A DNA stretch of 12,610 nt, from contig JAQUQF010000022.1 of NCBI GenBank assembly GCA_028749105.1, positions 1-12,610 of the forward strand, written 5' to 3'. The translations under genes were made by a program, and so were the position numbers. Shown one piece after another: positions 6,773 to 12,610 of the stretch. The notes under the pieces were generated by a model. The model was not told the DNA's origin, ran no database searches, and saw only the letters and a program-made list of their open reading frames with translations. Positions within the stretch are counted from its first letter, which is position 1, and each line of letters opens with the position of its first letter. This DNA is from Acidobacteriota bacterium (lineage in GTDB: Bacteria > Acidobacteriota > Aminicenantia > UBA2199).

Positions 6773-7765
6773 TCAGGGCAGGGTGCGCAGGAAGGAGCGG
6801 CGGGCGGTTTCCAGCAACAGGAGAATGAACAGCCCCAGGGCGATGAAATAGGGGAAGAGCTCCGTGGTCTCGTAGTAGTTCCGGCTCTTGATGCTCGTCT
6901 TTTCCCAGCGGTCGATCTCGCTGAAAATATTCTGCAGCGAGTCGCGGTCGGTGGCGCGGAAGTAGAGGCCGCCGGTCGTCTTGGCCATCTCCCGCAGCAG
7001 CGCCTCGTCGATCTCCACGTTGACCATGACATACTGCTGGCGGCCCAGGGAGTCGGTGACCGGGTAGGGCGCCTCGCCGCGCGTGCCGACGCCGATGGTG
7101 TAGACCTTGATGTGGAAGTCGCGGGCCATCTTGGCTGCGTCGCGCGGGTCGATCTCACCGCGGTTGTTCACGCCATCGGTGAGCAGGATGATGATCTTGG
7201 TCTTGGCCGCCGCGTGGCGGATGCGGTTGACCGAAGCGGCCAGGGCCATACCGAGGGCCGTGCCGTCCTCCAGCTCCCCGAGCGCGGTCTCCTGCAGGTA
7301 GAACTTCAGGATGTCGTAGTCCACTGTCAGCGGGCATTTGGTGTAGGAGGTGGCGGCGAAGATGACCAGCCCCAAACGGTCGCTGCTGCGCTTGGCGATA
7401 AAGGAGGCGATGACGTCCTTGGCCACTTCCAGGCGGTTCTTCGGCTTGAAGTCGACGGCAGCCATCGAGCCCGAGATGTCCAGCGTGAGGAGGATGTCCA
7501 TCCCCTTCTGCTCGTCGACGTGATAGGTATGGAGAAGCTGCGGCCGGGCCAGGGCCAGGATGAACAGGATGAGGGCGGCCATTTTTAGCGGGCCCAGCAG
7601 GCGGATCAGGGCCGGCGTGAGCCCCGGCGCTTGCGCGGGCAGGAGCGCCTGGGCGGGAAACCAGACGTGGCGTTGGCTACGCCGCGAAAGGAAGCGCCAC
7701 CACCACGCCAGCAGGAGCGGCAGCGCCAGCAGCAGCAGGTTGACCTTAGCGGCCAGGCGGAACAT
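6773..7765 (-). CDS. BatA/BatB-type membrane protein with von Willebrand A domain
   Basis: 330 residues from ATG 7765, chosen because GGAGGAGG lies 6 nt upstream (7779-7772); a TTG at 7783 is an inferior start. Layout: two N-terminal membrane helices (about 8-24 and 58-76), a vWA domain (about 88-285), and a C-terminal helix (304-320) followed by a basic tail. The MIDAS metal site is intact: D96-I-S98-G-S100, T169 in EDGTALG, and D197 in LLTDGVNN. Bat proteins are linked to aerotolerance and envelope integrity, with MoxR-type ATPases as usual partners, but their mechanism is not settled. It overlaps the end of the BatD-like gene by 20 nt and closes the operon. BatA and BatB cannot be told apart here. 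Confidence 0.9.
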   Translation of the reverse strand: MFRLAAKVNLLLLALPLLLAWWWRFLSRRSQRHVWFPAQALLPAQAPGLTPALIRLLGPLKMAALILFILALARPQLLHTYHVDEQKGMDILLTLDISGSMAAVDFKPKNRLEVAKDVIASFIAKRSSDRLGLVIFAATSYTKCPLTVDYDILKFYLQETALGELEDGTALGMALAASVNRIRHAAAKTKIIILLTDGVNNRGEIDPRDAAKMARDFHIKVYTIGVGTRGEAPYPVTDSLGRQQYVMVNVEIDEALLREMAKTTGGLYFRATDRDSLQNIFSEIDRWEKTSIKSRNYYETTELFPYFIALGLFILLLLETARRSFLRTLP

Positions 7766-8693
7766 GGGCGGCCTCCTCCGCAAGCCGGCGGCGCTTCCTG
7801 TGCTCGGCGACGAGCGAGTCGACCTGCTTCCAGATGTTGCTTTCGGCTTCCGCTTCCGGGACCAGGCGGGCGAACTTGACCAGGTCGGCCAGCGTGAAGA
7901 TGCCCTCCAGGCCGGCGACGACCCCGGTGTCGGCCTCGCGGCTTCTGATGCCTGCCACGGTCTCGGCCGTGGTGCATTCCTCGGCGTTGAAGCCGTAGGC
8001 GCGCTCGAGGAAATGCTTGAGCAGGCCGCTCAGCGTGATGAAGAAGGGTCGGAATTCGCCCGCCTGCCACAGGTTCTTCCCGCGCAGCTCGCGGATGCCC
8101 CGTTCCAGCTCGAGTTCCGGGAGCAGAGGCGGTTCCGCCGCCAGTTCCTTCTTCCGCTTCAGCCTGCGGCGCAGCAGCAACGCCACCGCACCCAGGAGAA
8201 GGGCCAGCAGCAGCGCCGCCGCGTAGGGGAGCAGGTGGCGGGGATCGCCGCGCATGGCGAGCAGTTCCTTCAGCGGCTTGATGTCCTTGTCGTTCTCGCC
8301 CAGCAGCGAGCGGACGCGGATGGCCAGCTGGCCGGTCGACTCGCTCGCGGAGTCTTCGCGGCGGGGCAGCAGCTCGATTTGGAAGGGGCCGACGGTGAAA
8401 TCGCCGGTCTGGAAAAAGGCGATGGTGATGACCTCTTCGAAGGTGCTGCCGGCGGCCGACCCGACCGCCGGGCGTGCGTTGCGCCCGACGACATCATATG
8501 CCCCGGCCGGGACCGTCACGCGGATGCCGGCAACGCCGGGCTCGGCGCGCACGACCACGCGCAGCTCGATGGGCTCGCCGATGGTGGCCGTCGCCGACGA
8601 AGCCGACATGGTCACCTGGGCCGCACCAGCCCAAGCCCGGGCGGCGAGGAGGGCCAGGAGGGCGGCAGTGCCCAGGCGGTTCAGCGGGCGAAT
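7746..8693 (-). CDS. BatD-like membrane protein with non-ATG start (ATT or CTG)
   Basis: 315 residues if read from ATT 8693; 289 if read from GTG 8615, the first standard start codon. I prefer the longer form: upstream of GTG the frame encodes a plausible Sec signal (basic RPLNRLG, then TAALLALLAA, then AWAGAAQ), and the first stop upstream lies before it. ATT 8693 has GGAGG (8703-8699) 5 nt ahead; CTG 8684 instead overlaps the DUF58 stop as CTGA. The mature part begins with a BatD-type beta-rich domain (ATIGEPIELRVVV, later GDFTVGPFQIELLP). One membrane helix follows (about 154-174) with a very basic flank RRRLKRKKE. The cytoplasmic helical tail (LSGLLKHFLERAYGF, then TTAETVAG, then LADLVKFARL) resembles DUF4381. 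Thus BatD and DUF4381-like parts are fused. Confidence 0.8.
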   Translation of the reverse strand: MRPLNRLGTAALLALLAARAWAGAAQVTMSASSATATIGEPIELRVVVRAEPGVAGIRVTVPAGAYDVVGRNARPAVGSAAGSTFEEVITIAFFQTGDFTVGPFQIELLPRREDSASESTGQLAIRVRSLLGENDKDIKPLKELLAMRGDPRHLLPYAAALLLALLLGAVALLLRRRLKRKKELAAEPPLLPELELERGIRELRGKNLWQAGEFRPFFITLSGLLKHFLERAYGFNAEECTTAETVAGIRSREADTGVVAGLEGIFTLADLVKFARLVPEAEAESNIWKQVDSLVAEHRKRRRLAEEAAHVPPGR

Positions 8694-9562
8694 TTTTTCC
8701 TCCGCTTCAGGAACAGGTCGAACAGGGGCTTTTCATAGTCCCGGCTGGAATCGATGGCCAGGGAGTCGATGCCGTGCCGGCGAAACAGCTCCTGCAGCCG
8801 CCGGCTCCGGGCCAGGCGCATGGCGGCGTACTCCCGGCGCAGGGCCGGGCGGCCGAAGTCGGCGCTGAAGCCGGCTTGGCTTTCCAGGTCCTGGAGGAGG
8901 AAATGACCCTGCGCTGGGGGCGTTTGCTCGACGCGGTCGGCGATGTCGATGGCAATCAGGTCGTGCTTGCGGCAGGCGATCTTCAGCGCCGTGTCGAACC
9001 CCTCATCCAGGAAGTCAGAGATCAGGAAGACAACGGCTTTCTTCTTGATCAGCGACGTCAGGTAGGCCAGGGCGCCGGCGATCGATGTTCCCCGCCCCTG
9101 GGGCCGGAATTCGACGATGTCGCGGATCAGGCGCAGCAGGTGGGTGCGGCCTTTGAGTGGCGGCGTGTACTGCTCGACGCGGTCGCTGAAGAACAGCAGC
9201 CCCACCTTGTCATTGTTGAGCATAGCCGTGAAGGCGATCAGCGCCGACAGCTCGGCGGCGATCTCCTTCTTGCTCTTGCGGACGGAGGCGAAGCGCAGCG
9301 AAGCCGAAAGGTCGATGGCCAGGATGATGGTCAGTTCCCGCTCCTCGACGAACTGCTTGACGTACAGGCGGCCCAGGCGCGAGGAGACGTTCCAGTCGAT
9401 GAAGCGCGAGTCGTCGCCCGACTGGTATTCGCGGACTTGCGAGAACTCCATGCCCCGCCCCTTGAAGGCCGAGTGGTACTCGCCGGCAAAGAGGTCGCGG
9501 GCCGCCTTGCGCGAGAGGATCTCGATCCGCTTGATCTTTCTCAGGATCTCTTCGGCGATCAT
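8681..9562 (-). CDS. DUF58 protein (vWA-like fold), Bat/MoxR-associated
   Basis: 293 residues. The DUF58 signature is clear: R44-EYQSGDDSRFIDW then NVSSR62, followed by LYVKQFVEERE. A vWA-like fold follows with D84-L-S86-A-S88 as the metal-binding strand, and FLISDFLDEGFD (179-190) near the second half of the site. It has no signal peptide or membrane helix, so it is cytoplasmic. In other bacteria such genes sit directly after a MoxR ATPase and ahead of batA/batD, and this one keeps the downstream partners. The ATG at 9562 has no recognisable Shine-Dalgarno site and follows the 90-residue gene after 28 nt, so coupled translation is likely. Its last codons overlap the leader of the BatD-like gene, and its Arg/Lys-rich end supplies that gene's GGAGG. 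Confidence 0.9.
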   Translation of the reverse strand: MIAEEILRKIKRIEILSRKAARDLFAGEYHSAFKGRGMEFSQVREYQSGDDSRFIDWNVSSRLGRLYVKQFVEERELTIILAIDLSASLRFASVRKSKKEIAAELSALIAFTAMLNNDKVGLLFFSDRVEQYTPPLKGRTHLLRLIRDIVEFRPQGRGTSIAGALAYLTSLIKKKAVVFLISDFLDEGFDTALKIACRKHDLIAIDIADRVEQTPPAQGHFLLQDLESQAGFSADFGRPALRREYAAMRLARSRRLQELFRRHGIDSLAIDSSRDYEKPLFDLFLKRRKKFAR

Positions 9563-9590
9563 GCGGCGGCCGGTCGCGACGGGGCGATGC

Positions 9591-9863
9591 TCACATCGAT
9601 TCGATGGTGATGCGACCGCTGTACTTGACCTTGAAATTGGTGGGATAGCCCAGCTTCATGTTCCAGACCTTGGGCAGGTTCTCGGCCATCTGCATGAACG
9701 TGGTTTTCAGCTCCATGGGGATCTTGGCGATGATCTCGATGCCCTCGACATTGGCGTAGTTGAGCTTGATGTTCTTGTCGCGGCAATAGAATTCCAGGCT
9801 GTAGTTCCCGGCGGAGGTGTTCTGGATGTAAATCATGGAGACATCAAACACTTTCTCGTCCAT
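9591..9863 (-). CDS. Small hypothetical protein (90 residues), first gene of the Bat operon
   Basis: The start ATG 9863 is supported by GGGAGG about 8 nt upstream, and a plausible promoter lies at 9907-9936. The protein alternates short beta-like stretches (VSMIYIQN, YSLEFYCR, IEIIAKIPM) with a central amphipathic segment (LKTTFMQMAENLPKVW) and ends in a strand (NFKVKYSGRITIESM). One cysteine, no membrane helix, no signal peptide. The layout is reminiscent of small beta-barrel domains such as PilZ, but I see none of the PilZ RxxxR and (D/N)xSxxG motifs, so I do not assign it. It looks less GC-rich than the DUF58 and Bat genes behind it. Confidence 0.75.
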   Translation of the reverse strand: MDEKVFDVSMIYIQNTSAGNYSLEFYCRDKNIKLNYANVEGIEIIAKIPMELKTTFMQMAENLPKVWNMKLGYPTNFKVKYSGRITIESM

Positions 9864-9906
9864 GGCATTTCCTCCCGTATCCGGACCGAGCCTTTGTTAA
9901 ATGTCT

Positions 9907-9936
9907 ATTGTAACAAAAAAATGTGTTTTTGGGCAA
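9907..9936 (-). promoter_or_regulatory. Candidate promoter of the Bat operon
   Basis: On the minus strand TTGCCC (9936-9931) is followed after 18 nt by TACAAT (9912-9907), matching -35 at 4 of 6 and -10 at 5 of 6 positions. The spacer is A/T-rich. Transcription would start near 9900 and leave a leader of about 37 nt containing GGGAGG before ATG 9863. It is the only good candidate in the 9864-10089 gap facing this way. Confidence 0.5.
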
Positions 9937-10033
9937 GCCATCCTTGGAAAAGTGAGGGCAACGGCCCCTACGATGGAAGAGATCCGCCGCCGGGGACTTT
10001 TATTCCCGAGCAAATGCGGGCGCTGCCTGCTCC

Positions 10034-10048
10034 TCAGGAATTTCCTGA
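10034..10048 (+). promoter_or_regulatory. 15-bp perfect dyad, possible operator
   Basis: TCAGGAATTTCCTGA reads the same on both strands around a single central base: 7-bp arms, 1-bp centre. The loop is too small for a stable RNA hairpin and no T run follows, so a protein-binding site on DNA is the better reading. It lies 13 nt upstream of the candidate -35 of the GspE/PilB-like gene, where an activator might bind. No second copy was seen in the window. Confidence 0.3.
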
Positions 10049-10061
10049 TGGACAGGCGCTA

Positions 10062-10090
10062 TTGATTTTAGTCTGCCCATAAGGTATATA
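10062..10090 (+). promoter_or_regulatory. Candidate promoter of the GspE/PilB-like gene
   Basis: TTGATT (10062-10067), a 17-nt spacer and TATATA (10085-10090), each matching the consensus at 4 of 6 positions. If used, transcription begins near 10097, downstream of the ATG at 10090, and the protein would have to start at the in-frame TTG 10123, which is preceded by the purine-rich GAGAGGGG (10107-10114 region). Confidence 0.35.
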
Positions 10091-11940
10091 TGCAGAATAG
10101 AAAAAGAGAGGGGAACTGGAAATTGGCGACAGCTGAATCGTATATCATAAAGTGCTGGCACTGCACGACCGAGTTTGATGCGGCTGCGGCCGCCGATTGC
10201 AGCCATTCCGCCCCAACCAAGATCTGCCCTTTCTGCCTGAAATGCTTTTGTGACGCTTCAGAAGAGTATAAGAAGAAATTCATCAAGAATTGTCCCAAGG
10301 GGATGCTGGCGGCATACGGCTCGCCCCGCGACACCATGTACCTGAAGTTCGGCGAGATCCTGGTCAAGGCCGGCAAGATCACCCTGGACCAGCTGGACAT
10401 GGCTCTGGACAGGCAGCGGATCGTCAACAAGAAGCTGGGGGAAGTGCTGATCATGATGTCGCTGATCACACCGGATGAACTCCAGCTTTACCTGCTCAAT
10501 CAAAAAAGCATTGAGAGCATCGATCTGAATCAAACCCCATTGGACATGAACCTGATCCACCAGATCGGCAGGGAATTCTGCCTGGACCAGAAAATCGTTC
10601 CCATTGAGATCCAGGAGATCGGCGGCGGGCGCGTGCTGCGCTTCGCGTTCTATTCGCTGCCAGAGCTGTCCAAATTGAAAAAGCGGAGTGAACTGCAGAA
10701 ATATCAACTGATCCCCTATCTGGCCCGCAAGGAGGACATTGAGAACTTTCTCAAGAACCTGGAAAACAGCGAAAAGGAAATCAAGATCTATACGTCTCAG
10801 GAAAGCGCCAGGCATGTGAACATTTTGAACTCGCTGGTCAAGTCGGCGGTGCGCAGCAGGGCTTCCGACATTTTGTTTGAGTGCAAATCCGGGCAGCTGG
10901 GAATTTTTTTCCGCAACGGGGAACTGCTCTCCCGCGTCAGCCAGCAGCTCGACAGCCCGAAAGAGTTTTTTGAAAAGATCAAGGAGATTTGCGGCTTCAA
11001 GCGCCGCGAAAAGGAAACGCTCCGGGAATCGTGGCTGAACCTGAACAAGAATTTCAGCCACCTGAAAATCAAGGTGCTGTATTACCCAGGGGATGCCCAG
11101 GAAAGCATCCGCTTCCGCTTCCACAATCTCAAGGATTACGCCCGCAAGATCGATGCGTTGAACCTGGATCAGGACGAAATGGAGCGCATGCGATCCATGC
11201 TGCAGAAACCCAGGGGCCTGTTCATCGTGGCCGGCCCGCCGTACAGCCGCATTCCCGAGACCCTCTACGCCCTGATGAACACGCTGTCCGGAGAGCACGG
11301 CGAGCGCATCGCCACCGTCGAGAACAACGTGGTCCTGCGCAACGAGAGGTTCTTCCAGATCGAGAACTCGGGCGGAGACGTCACCGATGCCGTCTACAAG
11401 AACCTGCTGTTCTTCAAGCCCGACTCCATGTTCCTGTTCGATTATTTCCAGAAAAACTTCAACCGCCAGTTCCTGGACTTCGTCGAGATGGGGAAGCTGT
11501 TTGTCGAGATGCAGGGATTCTCCTATGAGGAAATATTCGAGAAGGCGCAGGTGGAGGTTGAGGTGCCGCAGTCGTTCCTGCTGGAGAACCTGCGCCTGGT
11601 GCTGTTCCAGCGGCAGGTGAAGACGCTCTGCAGCGCATGCAAAAAGCCCGACCCGCGGCCGGCCCGCCAGCTCTTCAAGAACATGAATCTGAGCGGCGAT
11701 TACCAGGTCTTCCAGGAGGAGGGTTGTCCGGAGTGCCTGTCCAGCGGCTATGGCGGCGTGGAGACCGTTTGCGAGGTCTTCACTCTGGAAGACCACGATC
11801 GGGCCCTTTTGCGGCCGGGCCACCTGGCAACGCTGGACCACAAGATCTCGGAAGCCGGCAACCTCACCATCGCCCAGAAGGTCCTGAACCGGGTGCTGAA
11901 GGGCGAAGTGTCCTACAAGGAAAGCGCGCGCTTTTTTTGA
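10090..11940 (+). CDS. GspE/PilB-family protein with eroded ATPase motifs (pseudo-ATPase)
   Basis: 616 residues from ATG 10090; TTG 10123 (605 residues, MATAESY) is a serious alternative. Order: Cys-rich region with CWHC (22-25), CPFC (46-49), C52, C54 and C68; a GspE/MshE N-terminal domain (about 82-175, YLKFGEILVKAGKIT then KKLGEVL); the secretion-ATPase N2 domain (about 242-345, HVNILNSLVKSAVRSRASDI); and an ATPase core (about 350-600). GLFIVAGPPYSRIPETLYAL (376-395) aligns with the family Walker A block, but GK[ST] is replaced by SRIPE. At the Walker B position FKPDSMFLFDYFQ lacks the GEIRD end, and the His box is unrecognisable. The C-terminal zinc motif is kept: CSAC (514-517) and CPEC (546-549) with SSGYGG. 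Reading frame and codon use are intact, so it is not a decayed gene. Likely role: a non-hydrolysing partner or regulator for a pilus or secretion motor (inference). Confidence 0.85.
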   Translation: MQNRKREGNWKLATAESYIIKCWHCTTEFDAAAAADCSHSAPTKICPFCLKCFCDASEEYKKKFIKNCPKGMLAAYGSPRDTMYLKFGEILVKAGKITLDQLDMALDRQRIVNKKLGEVLIMMSLITPDELQLYLLNQKSIESIDLNQTPLDMNLIHQIGREFCLDQKIVPIEIQEIGGGRVLRFAFYSLPELSKLKKRSELQKYQLIPYLARKEDIENFLKNLENSEKEIKIYTSQESARHVNILNSLVKSAVRSRASDILFECKSGQLGIFFRNGELLSRVSQQLDSPKEFFEKIKEICGFKRREKETLRESWLNLNKNFSHLKIKVLYYPGDAQESIRFRFHNLKDYARKIDALNLDQDEMERMRSMLQKPRGLFIVAGPPYSRIPETLYALMNTLSGEHGERIATVENNVVLRNERFFQIENSGGDVTDAVYKNLLFFKPDSMFLFDYFQKNFNRQFLDFVEMGKLFVEMQGFSYEEIFEKAQVEVEVPQSFLLENLRLVLFQRQVKTLCSACKKPDPRPARQLFKNMNLSGDYQVFQEEGCPECLSSGYGGVETVCEVFTLEDHDRALLRPGHLATLDHKISEAGNLTIAQKVLNRVLKGEVSYKESARFF

Positions 11941-12246
11941 TCAGGCCCTGAAGTTCCGGCTGCAATCCAGGCAAACGTAGAGTCGCGGACGCCCCCTGCT
12001 CATTCGCCGCCGTTCGCGGCGCCTGCGCCAGAACAGGAACAAGGTTATGGCCAGGAGGACGGCGGCCGGCAGGCCGGTACGGCTCAACAGGAAAAACATC
12101 AGGATGGCGAACAGGGAGAGGAAGAAGAGCAATACCGCCAGCACCACCTCAGCGACCGGCTGTCGTTCGCTTGCCGAAGCGCTGCTTTCGAAAGGCAGCG
12201 TGGCGCTGGAACCGCAGGCCGGGCATGGGGGAAACGGGGGCTTCAC
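11941..12246 (-). CDS. Small membrane protein with split zinc ribbon
   Basis: 101 residues from GTG 12246. CPAC (8-11) lies near the N-terminus and CLDC (92-95) near the C-terminus, enough for one zinc ribbon. Between them are two hydrophobic helices (about 32-54 and 58-73) followed by a very basic loop WRRRRERRRMSRGRPR. A two-helix hairpin brings both CxxC pairs to the same, probably cytoplasmic, face. The GTG overlaps the stop of the YhaM-like gene as GTGA, so translation is coupled. Its stop is directly adjacent to the stop of the convergent GspE/PilB-like gene. I know no function for it; similar zinc-ribbon membrane proteins are common and uncharacterised. Confidence 0.78.
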   Translation of the reverse strand: MKPPFPPCPACGSSATLPFESSASASERQPVAEVVLAVLLFFLSLFAILMFFLLSRTGLPAAVLLAITLFLFWRRRRERRRMSRGRPRLYVCLDCSRNFRA

Positions 12247-12610
12247 TTGCCCAGCAGGATCCTCGTTCCCAGCGACTGGTTGAAGTCGGAGAAGAGCCTC
12301 TGCGCGTCCCCGACCTTGAGCTGCTCGCTGAAGATGCTCATGCGCGAATCGAGCAGGTCCAGGATGTGCAGCAGGTATGCCTCGCGGGTCTTGGGGACCT
12401 CGGGGGAGCCGAACTCCTTTTCTCCGTGGTGGGAGACGATCAGGTGCTGGATGCGCACGCTGAGGGGCTCGGGGAAATCGGGGATCTTTTTGACCATGTC
12501 CAGGAAGATCGTCAGGCTGATGACCAGGTGACCGAGCAAGCCGCCGGCCAGGGTGGTCTCCAATGCCGGCTGGGTCCTGAATTCCGCGGTCTTGCCGATG
12601 TCGTGAAAGA
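12243..12610 (-). CDS. yhaM: YhaM-type HD-domain 3'-5' exoribonuclease, C-terminal part (partial)
   Basis: The frame enters from the right edge; about 121 residues are visible and the N-terminal part is outside the window. A TTG at 12563 is internal, not a start. The visible part begins FHDIGKTAEF, the HD metal motif, then LLGHLVISL, then LIVSHHGEKEFGSPEVP, then TREAYLLHILDLLDSRM. The SHHG..E.GSP and EA..LH..D..DSRM pattern is the hallmark of the YhaM/CBF1 family, which pairs an OB domain with an HD phosphodiesterase domain and trims RNA or DNA from the 3' end. A general HD phosphohydrolase is the alternative, but the SHHG-GSP pair favours YhaM. It overlaps the next gene as GTGA. Confidence 0.85.
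   Translation of the reverse strand, partial: FHDIGKTAEFRTQPALETTLAGGLLGHLVISLTIFLDMVKKIPDFPEPLSVRIQHLIVSHHGEKEFGSPEVPKTREAYLLHILDLLDSRMSIFSEQLKVGDAQRLFSDFNQSLGTRILLGK

Noticed and set aside
9956..9967. GGGC-AACG-GCCC hairpin as a terminator or REP-like element
   Set aside because: Only 4 bp, no T run, no second copy in the window.
10258..11841. 527-codon open frame on the minus strand
   Set aside because: Antisense of the GspE/PilB-like gene; the sense frame carries clear family motifs and zinc cysteines.
1..12610. Mobile elements, CRISPR arrays, tRNA or rRNA genes, defence islands
   Set aside because: No transposase or integrase motifs, no regularly spaced direct repeats, no tRNA-like ends and no rRNA-like blocks were seen on either strand.

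Overview
This is a 12.6 kb GC-rich bacterial chromosome segment, gene-dense with short gaps. It shows no mobile element, tRNA, rRNA or CRISPR. A predicted lipoprotein, a BatA/BatD-type membrane operon and a GspE/PilB relative point to a diderm (Gram-negative) bacterium. PyrR combined with a class I dihydroorotase, a Bat cluster and a YhaM-type nuclease would suit an Acidobacteriota- or Aminicenantes-like lineage, but that placement is a guess from gene style and I could not test it.

Layout. (1) 1-963, plus strand: the tail of an unidentified gene, a small lipoprotein, and an FmdB-type zinc-ribbon protein. (2) 975-4973, minus strand: alaX (alanyl-tRNA editing), then pyrR-pyrB-pyrC. The three pyr genes abut or overlap and form a pyrimidine operon with its own strong promoter at 3771-3798. 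(3) 5030-6763, plus strand: a near-consensus promoter, a secreted thioredoxin-fold protein and a THUMP-type 23S rRNA methyltransferase. (4) 6773-9863, minus strand: a 90-residue orphan protein, a DUF58 protein, a BatD-like membrane protein and a BatA-like von Willebrand A protein. This is a Bat operon without its usual MoxR ATPase inside the window. (5) 10090-11940, plus strand: a GspE/PilB-family protein whose Walker A, Walker B and His-box motifs are all eroded, with an added N-terminal cysteine-rich region. (6) 11941-12610, minus strand: a YhaM-type HD exoribonuclease (only its C-terminal part is inside the window) coupled through GTGA to a small two-helix membrane protein with a split zinc ribbon.

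Most worth following: the GspE/PilB pseudo-ATPase; the BatD-like gene, whose signal peptide can be translated only from a non-standard ATT or CTG start; the pyrR operon, whose promoter leaves no room for a PyrR attenuator; and the Bat operon opening with an unrecognised small protein. Nothing here is an obvious new defence or mobile system.
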